Assembly: GCF_045617425.1 (NCBI RefSeq) | Contig: NZ_JAZLIO010000001.1 | Location: 61,525 to 125,524 of the forward strand | Direction of reading: 5' to 3' | Source of the DNA: Carnobacterium_B sp045617425 | Lineage (GTDB): Bacteria > Bacillota > Bacilli > Lactobacillales > Carnobacteriaceae | DNA length: 64,000 nucleotides | Shown: in pieces, positions 8,379 to 17,887 of the stretch | Position numbering within the stretch: position 1 is the stretch's first letter | Layout: each line of letters opens with the position of its first letter | The notes under the pieces: model-generated | What the model was told of the DNA's origin: nothing | The model's input: the letters and a program-made list of their open reading frames with translations, nothing else | Databases searched by the model: none | Made by a program: the position numbers and the translations under genes

Positions 8379-9596
8379 ATGGAAAAAGTATTGATTTTAG
8401 CATCAATTGCACCAATGATTGAAAGTTTTAATGTACCAAATATAAATTTGCTGCAGGATGAAGGATATGAAGTTCATGTTTTAGCAAATTTTAAAGACGA
8501 TAATAAAGAAGCGAATGAGCGGAACCAGCATTTTAGAAATCAACTAGAGCAACAAGGAGTAAAAGTTTTCGATGTTGCCATTAATCGCAACCCATTTAAA
8601 ATTACAAATTATTCTGCATATAGAAAAATTAAACAAATCATTGATTGTGAGAACTATGCGTTTATTCATTGTCATTCGCCGATTGGAGGCGTCTTAACTA
8701 GGCTTGCAGCTAGAGAGTCTCGGAAAAGACAAACTAAAGTGGTTTATACGGCACATGGATTTCATTTTTTTAAAGATGCTCCCCTAAAAAACTGGATGAT
8801 GTATTATACAGTTGAAAAATGGCTTTCTAGATATACAGATTGTTTAATTACTATTAATGAAGAAGATTACCGAACAGCACTTGATAAAAACTTTAAAGCC
8901 AAAAAGATTGAAAAGATTAGTGGAGTAGGAATCAATAAAAATAAATTTAAGCCAATAGATTCAAATTTGAAAAATCAAAGAAGAAATCTACTTGGATACA
9001 ACAAAGATGATTTTTTGTTGATCTACGTTGGGGAACTAAGTAAAAGAAAAAATCAGAAATTAGCTATCAATATGATGAAAATTGTTAGTCAAAAAATACC
9101 AAAATCAAAATTATTGTTAGTTGGAGATGGTGAATTAAGAGAACAATATGCTCAGCAAATAAAAGATTTGCAGTTAGAAAATCATGTGTTCTTACTAGGT
9201 TATAGAACAGATGTTAATCAATTGATGAGTATAGCAGATATCGTTATTTCTACTTCAACTCAAGAAGGGTTACCTGTTAATCTTTTAGAGGCAATGGGAA
9301 CTGGGCTTCCAATAATAGCTACAGATTGCAGAGGAAATCGTGATTTGATTCATCATGGTGAAAATGGTTATTTGGTAGGTTTAAACGACAGTGAAAGATT
9401 GGCAGCATATGTTGATAACTTATATTATTCTAGCAAAATGAGAAATGATTTTGGATTAAAAAGCTTAGATTATATAGACGCTTACTCGGTTGAAAGAGTA
9501 ATGAGCCAAATGACTCAAATTTATCAAAAGGTAAATCATGTTCAAGATTTATCAGCTGTAAATGAAGGGAAAACAGTAAAAGTTTTTACAAAATGA
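8379..9596 (+). CDS. Glycosyltransferase family 4 (EpsD-like)
   Basis: A 405-aa GT-B retaining glycosyltransferase adding a sugar to the lipid-linked repeat unit. The N-terminal Glyco_trans_4-like domain (VLILASIAPMIESFNVPNI ... HCHSPIGGVLTRLAAR, YTAHGFHFFKDAP) is followed by GT4 donor-binding elements GELSKRKNQ and the EX7E-type segment STSTQEGLPVNLLEAMGTGLPIIATDCRGNRDLI. A TTG at 8364 could add five residues, but it overlaps the GGAGG site (8366-8370) that is correctly spaced for ATG at 8379, so the ATG is used. Sugar specificity not predictable; HGFHFFKDAP is typical of EpsD/PglA-like enzymes that act second after the priming sugar. Confidence 0.88.
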   Translation: MEKVLILASIAPMIESFNVPNINLLQDEGYEVHVLANFKDDNKEANERNQHFRNQLEQQGVKVFDVAINRNPFKITNYSAYRKIKQIIDCENYAFIHCHSPIGGVLTRLAARESRKRQTKVVYTAHGFHFFKDAPLKNWMMYYTVEKWLSRYTDCLITINEEDYRTALDKNFKAKKIEKISGVGINKNKFKPIDSNLKNQRRNLLGYNKDDFLLIYVGELSKRKNQKLAINMMKIVSQKIPKSKLLLVGDGELREQYAQQIKDLQLENHVFLLGYRTDVNQLMSIADIVISTSTQEGLPVNLLEAMGTGLPIIATDCRGNRDLIHHGENGYLVGLNDSERLAAYVDNLYYSSKMRNDFGLKSLDYIDAYSVERVMSQMTQIYQKVNHVQDLSAVNEGKTVKVFTK

Positions 9597-9635
9597 GAAA
9601 CTTTTTAAAAATGGGTCTCATTGGAGGTGGAAAAT

Positions 9636-10925
9636 GTGGCAGAAAATGCTTTGTCATTAGATAAAAAGCGAGATACTTCATTTGTCATGATCATGGTGTT
9701 TATCATGTCTTTCTTTTTAAATCAATCTAATGTGCTATTTGGAATCAACTTATCTTTGTCAGACTTTATTATTGTAGGAATACTGGCTATCTTGATCATT
9801 AAGAATGAAATAGAATTGCCGCTTATGAATATTGTCGTTTTTAGTACATTTTCAATTTTTATTTTATTTTATTCTTTATTCATTATTCCCAATCAATATA
9901 TGATTGCAGCGGATCCAATATCTACTCTAATTGATTATACTAAACTACTAGTTGTCTTCCTTTATTACATCATAGGGTTTAATCTTTCTCGTTTAAGACT
10001 AACAACTACTTTCCTAAGAGGATTTGTTGTAGGAGCTGTTGGAATTGGGTTTATAGGCATCCTGATTTCATTTGTTCCAATTCCTTATTTGTCTTCTATC
10101 ATGTTATTTGGAGAAAGTCGATTGATCGGTTTTATGAACGATCCAAATTTTTTCGCTGTTATCCAATGCTGTGCATTGAGTATTCTTTTACGGATAAAAC
10201 CTTTAAATCCAATTGTTCGACTTGGAGCAATCGGAATTGTTTTTCTGTCAATTATTAGTTCTGGTTCAAAGTCAGCCATTATATTAGTTTTTCTGTATAG
10301 TGGTTATTTTATATTAACAAACGTTTTAAAAAGTAAAAAGACAACACCATTGAAGGTGGCAAGTTCATTACTTTTAATATTGGGTTTGTTACTAATCATT
10401 CCAAATCTATTAACTTACACCGATGAATTAATGGAATTAATCATAAATCGATTTCCAATTTTTTCTAGAGTAGAACTATTGTTTACTGACTTTTCATCTG
10501 CTGTTTCTGATGGTGGATCAGGTAGAACACAGGTATGGCAAACAGCGGTGCATATAATCAAGTCGTCACCGTTATTTGGAATTGGATTAGGGAATTATAT
10601 TCCAATTGCGGAACAATTTGTCAACAATCCAAATGTCGCTCACAATACTTATCTTCAACTTTCAGCAGAATGGGGGATCGTACTAACCGTCTTATTCTTT
10701 CTATATATTGGAACTATAGTATTTGCAACCAAACCAGGTCTATTTGCAAATACTCAAGACAATCAAAACTGGCAAATCATTCGAGATATTTTAATAATTT
10801 TTCTAATCGCTTCTGTATCAATTTCCTTAAATAATGCTCGGATTTTTTGGTTAGTATTTGGAATGAGTGTTTTCCAAGCAAAGTCTACTCCTTCGGTAAA
10901 AAATCATGAAAGGAGTAAAAAGTGA
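9636..10925 (+). CDS. wzy: Wzy-type O-antigen/polysaccharide polymerase
   Basis: A 429-aa integral membrane protein with about ten to twelve hydrophobic segments, which polymerises repeat units on the outer face of the membrane. A large extracytoplasmic loop (about residues 270-320) holds the Wzy_C hallmark SGRTQVWQTAVHIIKSSPLFGIGLGNY followed by NVAHNTYLQLSAEWG. A TTG at 9621 lies inside the ribosome binding site region; GGAGG (9623-9627) is spaced 8 nt from GTG at 9636, which I take as the start. Stop codon overlaps the start of the next gene (TGATG), implying translational coupling. Sequence is divergent, as usual for polymerases. Confidence 0.85.
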   Translation: MAENALSLDKKRDTSFVMIMVFIMSFFLNQSNVLFGINLSLSDFIIVGILAILIIKNEIELPLMNIVVFSTFSIFILFYSLFIIPNQYMIAADPISTLIDYTKLLVVFLYYIIGFNLSRLRLTTTFLRGFVVGAVGIGFIGILISFVPIPYLSSIMLFGESRLIGFMNDPNFFAVIQCCALSILLRIKPLNPIVRLGAIGIVFLSIISSGSKSAIILVFLYSGYFILTNVLKSKKTTPLKVASSLLLILGLLLIIPNLLTYTDELMELIINRFPIFSRVELLFTDFSSAVSDGGSGRTQVWQTAVHIIKSSPLFGIGLGNYIPIAEQFVNNPNVAHNTYLQLSAEWGIVLTVLFFLYIGTIVFATKPGLFANTQDNQNWQIIRDILIIFLIASVSISLNNARIFWLVFGMSVFQAKSTPSVKNHERSKK

Positions 10926-11755
10926 TGAAAATATCTGTTGTAATGGGCATTTATAATTGTGAAAAGACATTAAAAGAAAGTATCGATTCTCTTTTGAATC
11001 AAACGTTTGAATCTTTTGAAATTGTATTATGTGATGATGGATCAAGCGATGGTACCCTAAAAATAGCAAAAGAATATGCAATGAAATATCCTCAAAAAGT
11101 TCGAGTGATTCAAAATACAAAAAATAGAGGTTTAGCCTACTCGTTAAATAGGTGTATTGAGATTGCAAAAGGTGAATATATTGCACGAATGGACGCAGAT
11201 GATATTTCATATAAAGATAGATTGAAAAAACAAATGGATTATTTAGAAAATCACCCTGAATGTGTGCTTGTTGGCAGCCAAGCTTTTTTATTTAATGAAA
11301 ATGGCATTTGGGGAGTGCGAAAAACAAAAAGATACCCACAAAAAAAAGATTTTCTATTTGGGTCACAATTTATCCATCCTACCATTATTATAAAAAAAGA
11401 AGTTCTTAACCAAGTCGGAAACTATACGGTTTCAAAAGCGACTCTAAGAGCAGAAGACTATGATTTATTTATGCGGTTATATGCTGCTGGATTTGAAGGT
11501 CACAATATGCAAGATATTTTGCTTAACTACAGAGAAGATAGTACAGCATTTAAAAAGAGAGTATATAAATATAGGTTTGGTGAAGCTATAGTAAGGTACA
11601 AAGGGTTCAAAAAAATGAAGCTAATGCCATTAGGTCTAATTTATGTATTCAAACCATTAATAGTAGGATTAATTCCTCAAAAAGTTTTAACTCTTTTACG
11701 GCATCAGGATTTAGATAGTAATCAATTTGATGATACCATTCATCCTAGAGTTTAA
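10925..11755 (+). CDS. Glycosyltransferase family 2
   Basis: A 276-aa GT-A inverting glycosyltransferase. Typical GT2 elements are present: SVVMGIYNCEKTLKESIDSLLNQTF, the nucleotide-binding CDDGSSDGT, GLAYSLNRCIEIAKGEYIARMDADD with an intact DxD (DADD), and a later AEDYDLFMRL acceptor/base region. The C-terminus lacks clear membrane helices except a weak segment near 238-252. A GTG at 10922 also opens the frame, but ATG at 10925 is spaced 9 nt from AGGAG and overlaps the wzy stop by one base. Donor and acceptor unknown. Confidence 0.88.
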   Translation: MKISVVMGIYNCEKTLKESIDSLLNQTFESFEIVLCDDGSSDGTLKIAKEYAMKYPQKVRVIQNTKNRGLAYSLNRCIEIAKGEYIARMDADDISYKDRLKKQMDYLENHPECVLVGSQAFLFNENGIWGVRKTKRYPQKKDFLFGSQFIHPTIIIKKEVLNQVGNYTVSKATLRAEDYDLFMRLYAAGFEGHNMQDILLNYREDSTAFKKRVYKYRFGEAIVRYKGFKKMKLMPLGLIYVFKPLIVGLIPQKVLTLLRHQDLDSNQFDDTIHPRV

Positions 11756-11782
11756 AAATTTCATCTTGAAAGGAGAGCAATC

Positions 11783-12844
11783 ATGGTCGCTGTATCTGTC
11801 ATTATGCCTATTTACAATGTTGCTGATGGATTAAAAAAATCAATTCAATCTTTCTTGAATCAAACGTATAGGGATTTTGAATTAATATTAGTTAATGATG
11901 GGTCTACAGATGATTCTGGTAATATTTGTGATGAATTAAAAAAAACAGATAGTCGAATACATGTTATCCATCAAGAAAATGCAGGTTCTGGTTTGGCACG
12001 AAATGCTGGTCTTGATCGAGCAACAGGTGAGTATATTTACTTTGCAGATCCTGATGATTACGTAGAAATTGAGTTGATAAAAGATAACTTGAAAATTGCT
12101 AAGGAAAATGATGCAAATGTTGTCGTATTTGGATATTATCTTGAAGAAATAAATACAAAAGGAAAAAGAATAAAAACAACTCACCTTCCCAAATTATCTG
12201 TCCTAAAAACAAAAGAAGATTTTAGAAAAAGTTTTAGGGCATTTCGATCATTGGATTCGAATGTACTTTGGAATAAATTCTACAGGCATCAATATTTAGT
12301 TGAAAATAATTGTCGTTTTACTGATCAACGAGTCGGACAAGATGCTTTATTTAATCATCTAGTTTATCAAAATTTAGAAGACATTTATTTTAATCAAAAA
12401 CCTTATTATCATTACGTTTCTAGAATCGGATCAGCTGTTAATCATTACCATCCAGATCGATTTCTTTTGGAATATACTATTGCAGAACATTTCGAAAAAT
12501 TAATAACTATATGGCATTATGAACAAGTCTATCAAGACTTAATTAGTTTAGCGTATTGGAGAACACTTTATGTAGAATTAAACAACTTAATTTTAGAGGA
12601 TTGTCCACTTAGTGACTATGAAAAGAAACAAAAAATTTCCTCAGCATTACACCATCCAAAAATCCAACAAATTTTATTTTCCTCAACTTCCACATTAGAA
12701 AAAAAATACCATATTAAGTTGTTAACTTTTTTATTAAAAAATAATAAGTATTCCCTTACGCTGAAAATTATGAGAGCTAAAATACAAATCAGTAAGCGAT
12801 ACTATTACACTTTCAATACATTAAAAAAAATAGTAGGAACATGA
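11783..12844 (+). CDS. Glycosyltransferase family 2
   Basis: A 353-aa EpsJ/CpsI-type GT2 enzyme: SVIMPIYNVADGLKKSIQSFLNQTY, LVNDGSTDDSGNICDE, GSGLARNAGLDRATGEYIYFADPDDYV with intact catalytic acidic residues (DPDD), then WNKFYRHQYL and GQDALFNHLVYQNL. Start ATG after GAAAGGAGAG. It sits 27 nt after the preceding GT2 gene, clearly the same transcript. C-terminal region (about 250-353) is polar and unlike known domains I can name. Sugar specificity not predictable. Confidence 0.88.
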   Translation: MVAVSVIMPIYNVADGLKKSIQSFLNQTYRDFELILVNDGSTDDSGNICDELKKTDSRIHVIHQENAGSGLARNAGLDRATGEYIYFADPDDYVEIELIKDNLKIAKENDANVVVFGYYLEEINTKGKRIKTTHLPKLSVLKTKEDFRKSFRAFRSLDSNVLWNKFYRHQYLVENNCRFTDQRVGQDALFNHLVYQNLEDIYFNQKPYYHYVSRIGSAVNHYHPDRFLLEYTIAEHFEKLITIWHYEQVYQDLISLAYWRTLYVELNNLILEDCPLSDYEKKQKISSALHHPKIQQILFSSTSTLEKKYHIKLLTFLLKNNKYSLTLKIMRAKIQISKRYYYTFNTLKKIVGT

Positions 12845-12931
12845 AACAAACAACTAATAATCACTATAGTAGTAGCACATAAATCTCTAATTCATAAAGC
12901 TAACTAAGTTAATAAAATTGAGGTGCTTAAA

Positions 12932-14392
12932 ATGACATCAAGTGTTGGAAAAAATTTGTTCTATCAGTCGTTGTTTCAAGGGATTAAAATTTTAATGCCT
13001 ATTGTTACCATTCCAATTATTTCAAAGGCATTAGGAGCACATGGACTTGGAATCTATTCTTTTACAAATTCAATAGCAGAGTATTTTATTCTGCTTTCTG
13101 GATTAGGAATTACTTTATATGGAAATCGTGAAATTGCAATGGTAAGAGAAGATAAACAAAAATTAGACGAAACTTTTTCTGAATTGGTCAGCTTGAAATT
13201 AGTGACAACTGCGGTTTCATTTGTTTTGTATTCAATTGTAGTCCTAATTTTTCTTCATAGGGATTTTTTGTATTACACTATTCAATCATTGCATATTATC
13301 GCTGTACTATTTGATATTTCTTGGTTTTTTATGGGAATCGAAGACTTTAAAAAGGTGAGTCTAAGCAATTTAACTGTTCAAATAGCTGTATTTTTTGGGA
13401 TTATATTTTTTATTAAAGATTACAATGATTTACCATTGTATCTACTCTTACAAGCATTAGGAAATCTTTTTTCTCAAGTCATAATGTGGGGCTTTATTTA
13501 CAAGAAAATATCGTTTCGCATTGTATCTATAAAAAAGATGAGGAAACATTTGTTTCCGATGGTTGCCTATTTCTTTCCTCAAATCGCTGTTATTTTTTAT
13601 ACGACTCTAAGTAAAACTATTCTGGGTATATTAGATAGCCAAACAGCTGTTGGAATTTACACAAATACACTCAATTTAAGTACCATCATTATTACTATGA
13701 TCTCGACAATTAATTTAGTAATGCTTCCTAAAATGAGTAATCTCTTCTCGAAAAATAAAATTGATGAAATAAATCAAACATTACACAGCTTAATTCATGC
13801 TCAATTATTTATTTCTATACCTGCAGCATTTGGAATAAGCGCTTTAGCTTCAACCTTGGTTCCATGGTTTTTTGGTAGTGACTTTGAAGCATTAAAAATT
13901 TTTATACCCGTTATCGCACCCGTAATTATTATTATGCCAGTTGGAATCGCAATTAGTAACCAATATTTGCTCCCAAGAGGAAATACAAAAATATATGCTT
14001 TATCTACCTTTGGCGGAGCAGCGATCAGTATATTGCTTAATTTTACTCTTATTCCACTAATAGGTGTTTTAGGTTCTATCTTAACCAGTTTAATCGTAGA
14101 AACGTTTGTTACTGTCTTCCGCTTGGGTTACTTGACTAAGCAGACTAACTTTAAATTTGATAAGAATCTAATTCTAAAAATGGTTGCTTCAGCGGCATTA
14201 ATGGCGCTAGTGATTAAGGTAACGACCAATGGCATGAATAACACATTTGTAACGACCCTAATTCAGATTATTATTGGTGTCATAACTTACGTTAGTTGTT
14301 CATTAGTATTAAAAATACCTTTTTTAAAAGATCTATTTATGATGATAAAAGGAAAAATTTATCATTCAAGAAGGTATAAAGTCAAAAATTAG
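12932..14392 (+). CDS. wzx: Wzx-type polysaccharide flippase (MATE/MVF superfamily)
   Basis: A 486-aa membrane protein with about 12-14 hydrophobic segments that flips the undecaprenyl-linked repeat unit outward. It begins SVGKNLFYQSLFQGIKILMPIVTIPIISKALGAHGLGIYSF, the signature of RfbX/Wzx flippases of Gram-positive cps loci, and has the central TTLSKTILGILDSQTAVGIYTN segment. A GTG at 12923 would add three residues but lies inside the GAGG ribosome binding site; ATG at 12932 with 8-nt spacing is preferred. Between glycosyltransferase and chain-length genes, as expected. Confidence 0.9.
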   Translation: MTSSVGKNLFYQSLFQGIKILMPIVTIPIISKALGAHGLGIYSFTNSIAEYFILLSGLGITLYGNREIAMVREDKQKLDETFSELVSLKLVTTAVSFVLYSIVVLIFLHRDFLYYTIQSLHIIAVLFDISWFFMGIEDFKKVSLSNLTVQIAVFFGIIFFIKDYNDLPLYLLLQALGNLFSQVIMWGFIYKKISFRIVSIKKMRKHLFPMVAYFFPQIAVIFYTTLSKTILGILDSQTAVGIYTNTLNLSTIIITMISTINLVMLPKMSNLFSKNKIDEINQTLHSLIHAQLFISIPAAFGISALASTLVPWFFGSDFEALKIFIPVIAPVIIIMPVGIAISNQYLLPRGNTKIYALSTFGGAAISILLNFTLIPLIGVLGSILTSLIVETFVTVFRLGYLTKQTNFKFDKNLILKMVASAALMALVIKVTTNGMNNTFVTTLIQIIIGVITYVSCSLVLKIPFLKDLFMMIKGKIYHSRRYKVKN

Positions 14393-14461
14393 TCATGCAT
14401 TTAATAAAACGTTGTAGAAAGTAAATAGGAATTTAAATATACGGTTCATTAGGAGGAATAT

Positions 14462-15214
14462 ATGATGATGAATACAATTGGAATGATAGACTTATTTAAA
14501 ATGTTGAAGAAACGTTGGTGGGTAATCTTATTGTTAAGTTTAATTGGTATTGCATTTACATCTGTCCTAACAATTTACGTCATTACCCCTAAATATTCTG
14601 CTACAACTCAACTTTTGGTTAGTAGACAAGATGTAGATACACAATCTATAGAATTAGGAGAAATTGAAACGAATATCCAAATGATCAATACTTACCGAGA
14701 TATCATAGAAGATCCTGTTGTAATTGACAAGGTAGTAGAAGAATTAGGAAATACGTTGTCTGATGATGAGTTACAGCAAAAAGTTGATGTGATTACTCAG
14801 GATGATTCACAGATTTTTGGTATAAAAGTAACCGATACAGATCCAAACCGTGCTGCGGATATTGCCAATCTCATAGCTACTACATTTCAGGAAAATATAA
14901 ACAATATCATCAATGTTGAAAATGTAGCGATTCTCTCAAAAGCTAAAGCAGACCCTACTCCAGTTTCCCCTAATTTACTATTAAATCAAGTAGTAGGTGT
15001 GCTAGTTGGATTTCTTTTAGGTATGACTGTATCTATTGTTTTAGAGACAATGGATAAAAAAGTACGCGATGAAAAAGTTATTACTGAAAAATTAGGTTGG
15101 ATTCATCTAGGAAATATTAGTGAAATGGCCAAGTCGGAAACAGCAATTGAAAAAAAAGAAATTGATTATACTGTATCAGCAAATCATACTAAAAAAGCTT
15201 TAGGAGGAGATTAA
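14462..15214 (+). CDS. Chain-length determinant / tyrosine kinase modulator (Wzz, CpsC/YveK-like)
   Basis: A 250-aa polysaccharide co-polymerase with a TM segment at about 19-41, an extracytoplasmic domain, the Pro-rich ADPTPVSPNLLLNQVVG motif, and a second TM segment at about 178-200. Its cytosolic tail contacts the CpsD kinase, encoded 2 nt downstream. Three consecutive ATGs (14462, 14465, 14468) follow AGGAGG at 14451-14456. Spacing of 5, 8 and 11 nt leaves the exact start uncertain, with 14465 perhaps best. In canonical Gram-positive loci this gene lies near the promoter-proximal end; here it follows the flippase. Confidence 0.9.
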   Translation: MMMNTIGMIDLFKMLKKRWWVILLLSLIGIAFTSVLTIYVITPKYSATTQLLVSRQDVDTQSIELGEIETNIQMINTYRDIIEDPVVIDKVVEELGNTLSDDELQQKVDVITQDDSQIFGIKVTDTDPNRAADIANLIATTFQENINNIINVENVAILSKAKADPTPVSPNLLLNQVVGVLVGFLLGMTVSIVLETMDKKVRDEKVITEKLGWIHLGNISEMAKSETAIEKKEIDYTVSANHTKKALGGD

Positions 15215-15216
15215 CA

Positions 15217-15939
15217 ATGTTTAAAAAAAGGATAAATGAGCAAAAATGCGAACAAAAAAATCTTATTACATTAATTGATCCCTCTTCTGCTATTTCAGAA
15301 GAGTTTCGAACACTGAGAACGAATATTCAATTTTCTATGATAGATAAAGAATTGAAAACGTTAATGGTAACATCTTCAAAACAAGGTGAGGGGAAATCTA
15401 CAATTGTTGCTAATTTAGCAATCGTTTTTGCTTCTCAAGGAAAAAAAGTATTACTTGTAGATGCTGATATGCGTAATCCATCACTTCATAAACTATTTAA
15501 AGTACGAAATCGACAAGGTTTGACAAGCATTCTAACAACCAAAAATAGACAACTAACTGACCTTTTACACAAAACAAATCAAGAAAATTTAGATTTATTA
15601 ACAAGTGGCATTTTACCACCAAATCCATCCGAATTACTAGCTTCTCATAGAATGTCTCAATTTATTGAAGCAGTAAAACAAGAGTATGATTTAATTGTTT
15701 TTGATATGCCACCAGTTAATGTTGTTACAGATGCTCAAGTGATGGGAAATAAAGCAGACGGGACTGTTTTTGTAATTCGAAAAGATATTGCAGATTTAAG
15801 TGAGGTTTTAAAGGCTAAAGAATTATTGGACTTAGTACAAGCAAATGTTATAGGTGCTGTATTTAATAGTAAAGAACGAATGAAAGGTTTAAACGCTGGT
15901 TACTATGCAAAAGAAAAAGATCTTGATAGTGGTAGGTAA
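15217..15939 (+). CDS. Polysaccharide tyrosine autokinase (CpsD/CapB/YwqD-like BY-kinase)
   Basis: A 240-aa cytosolic BY-kinase that works with the Wzz-like protein encoded immediately upstream. Walker A is SSKQGEGKST (about 53-62), Walker A-prime is VLLVDADMRNP (about 79-88), and Walker B is LIVFDMPP. The usual C-terminal tyrosine cluster is reduced to one YY pair (NAGYYAKEKDLDSGR), so its autophosphorylation capacity may be limited. No cognate PHP phosphatase (CpsB) or LCP protein (CpsA) is encoded in the locus. AGGAGGAG within the end of the upstream gene supports the ATG. Likely coupled translation. Confidence 0.9.
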   Translation: MFKKRINEQKCEQKNLITLIDPSSAISEEFRTLRTNIQFSMIDKELKTLMVTSSKQGEGKSTIVANLAIVFASQGKKVLLVDADMRNPSLHKLFKVRNRQGLTSILTTKNRQLTDLLHKTNQENLDLLTSGILPPNPSELLASHRMSQFIEAVKQEYDLIVFDMPPVNVVTDAQVMGNKADGTVFVIRKDIADLSEVLKAKELLDLVQANVIGAVFNSKERMKGLNAGYYAKEKDLDSGR

Positions 15940-15999
15940 AAGTTACTAAGGAAATTCAACCGATCATTAATAAAGTGAAAAATACTAGGAGTGATTAAA

Positions 16000-17820
16000 A
16001 TGATTCGAACAATTCTAAATAAAAAAGTACTTTATTTGTTATTAGATAGTTCTGTGATTCTTTTAGCCGGTGTAATAGCCTATTTCTTTTTAAATCCTTA
16101 TGTAGCACTTCCTATGTCTTCATATTTATTTATGGTTGCGTTAGGAATAGGAGGATATAGTATTTTAGCTGGATATTTTGGAATTTGCGCTACATTATAT
16201 CGCTATACTAGTATCAAAGATATACTCATAATCTTCATTTCAATTACATTATCTTTTGGACTGACAACAACACTTGCTGTTTTATTGTTAGAAGAAATGA
16301 GTTTTCGATATAGTTTATTGATTTACCTTACTTCTTTGCTATTAGTTAGTGGGGGACATATGCTCTTTAGGATTTTTCATGATTATAAAAAAAGAACCTT
16401 CCCTAGGAAAAACACAGCGAAGAAAATTCGGACGTTAGTCGTTGGTGCAGGAGATGGTGGGAATTTATTCATCAAAAATATTCAAAAAAGTTCAACAGAA
16501 ATAAATATAGTTGGTATCGTTGATGATGATAAGACTAAAAATGGTATGAGATTATACGGTGTACCTATTTTAGGAAGTGTTTCGGATATCCCAGCACTTA
16601 CAAAGGAATTAGATGTAGAACTAATAACGATAGCTATTCCTTCATTAGAACCTAAAAATCTTGAAAATATTTTAGGGATTTGTAATGACATCAATTTACC
16701 GGTCAATCTAATGCCGTCAATTGAAGATGTGATGAATGGAAAGTTAATGGTTAGTCGTTTTAGAGAAATTGATGTTGTCGACTTATTAGGAAGGGATGAA
16801 GTAACACTAGATACTAAACTAATCTCAGAAGATCTATTTGGTAAAACAATTTTAGTCAGTGGAGCTGGTGGGTCTATTGGTTCAGAAATTTGCCGAATCG
16901 TAGCTACATTTTCTCCAAAGAAAATTATTTTATTAGGACATGGCGAAAATTCGATTTATCAAATCCATCGTGAATTGAATAAAAATTTTGTCGGAAAGAT
17001 CGAAATTATGCCAATCATAGCAGACATACAAAACAGAGCAAGAATGTTTGATATCATGGAAATGTATAAACCTGATATTGTTTATCATGCAGCTGCCCAT
17101 AAACATGTTCCTATGATGGAGTCAAATACAGTTGAAGCGTTAAGAAACAATGTCTATGGTACAAAAAACATAGCTGAAGCAGCCAAAGCAGCTAATGTAG
17201 GAACTTTTATTATGATTTCTACTGATAAAGCAGTCAACCCGCCGAATGTTATGGGAGCTACAAAGCGTATTGCTGAAATGATTGTGACGAGTTTAAACGA
17301 AGAGGGGAAAACAAACTTTGCAGCTGTCCGTTTTGGAAATGTATTGGGCAGTCGGGGTAGTGTAGTTCCTTTATTTAAAGAACAAATAAAAGCAGGTGGA
17401 CCTGTTACGGTAACAGACTTTAGGATGACACGTTACTTCATGACGATTCCAGAGGCTAGTCGTCTAGTGATCCAAGCAGGGACTTTAGCAAAAGGTGGAG
17501 AAATCTTTGTCTTAGATATGGGTCAACCGGTTAAAATTGTTGATTTAGCTAAGAAAGTAATCAAATTAAGTGGATTTAGTGATGATGAAATTTCAGTAGT
17601 TGAAACAGGTATTCGTCCAGGAGAAAAATTATACGAAGAATTATTAATAGCTAGTGAAAATACTGGTGAAAAAGTATATGATAAAATTTTTGTTGGAAAA
17701 TCAGTAAGGCGTTCACTAGATGAAGTGATGTCATTTTTAAAAACATTAGATGGATGTAGTGAAGATTTATTAAAAGAACGATTAATTTATTTTTCTAAAA
17801 CACATCAAACAGCAGCATAA
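16000..17820 (+). CDS. UDP-N-acetylhexosamine 4,6-dehydratase, membrane CapD/PglF/EpsC type
   Basis: A 606-aa enzyme that makes UDP-4-keto-6-deoxy-HexNAc, the substrate for the aminotransferase at 7120. Four N-terminal TM helices (about 8-125), a CoA-binding-like Rossmann region (VVGAGDGGNLF), then the SDR dehydratase domain with NAD motif SGAGGSIGSEICR, YHAAAHKHVPMMESN, and STDKAVNPPNVMGATKR, in which the usual Tyr of YxxxK is Met as in PglF/FlaA1-type dehydratases. GTG at 15991 overlaps the ribosome binding site; ATG at 16000 is 8 nt after AGGAG and gives a better start. Substrate is normally UDP-GlcNAc. Confidence 0.9.
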   Translation: MIRTILNKKVLYLLLDSSVILLAGVIAYFFLNPYVALPMSSYLFMVALGIGGYSILAGYFGICATLYRYTSIKDILIIFISITLSFGLTTTLAVLLLEEMSFRYSLLIYLTSLLLVSGGHMLFRIFHDYKKRTFPRKNTAKKIRTLVVGAGDGGNLFIKNIQKSSTEINIVGIVDDDKTKNGMRLYGVPILGSVSDIPALTKELDVELITIAIPSLEPKNLENILGICNDINLPVNLMPSIEDVMNGKLMVSRFREIDVVDLLGRDEVTLDTKLISEDLFGKTILVSGAGGSIGSEICRIVATFSPKKIILLGHGENSIYQIHRELNKNFVGKIEIMPIIADIQNRARMFDIMEMYKPDIVYHAAAHKHVPMMESNTVEALRNNVYGTKNIAEAAKAANVGTFIMISTDKAVNPPNVMGATKRIAEMIVTSLNEEGKTNFAAVRFGNVLGSRGSVVPLFKEQIKAGGPVTVTDFRMTRYFMTIPEASRLVIQAGTLAKGGEIFVLDMGQPVKIVDLAKKVIKLSGFSDDEISVVETGIRPGEKLYEELLIASENTGEKVYDKIFVGKSVRRSLDEVMSFLKTLDGCSEDLLKERLIYFSKTHQTAA

Positions 17821-17887
17821 CAAATTTTATATTAAAACGTTAAATAGGTTGCCTATTCTTGATTTGGTACAGAAAGGAGGAACAGTA

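Noticed and set aside
10535..10834. A 99-codon plus-strand frame inside wzy
   Set aside because: It overlaps a clear membrane polymerase in another frame, has a Ser/Arg/Cys-rich, non-protein-like composition and no ribosome binding site.
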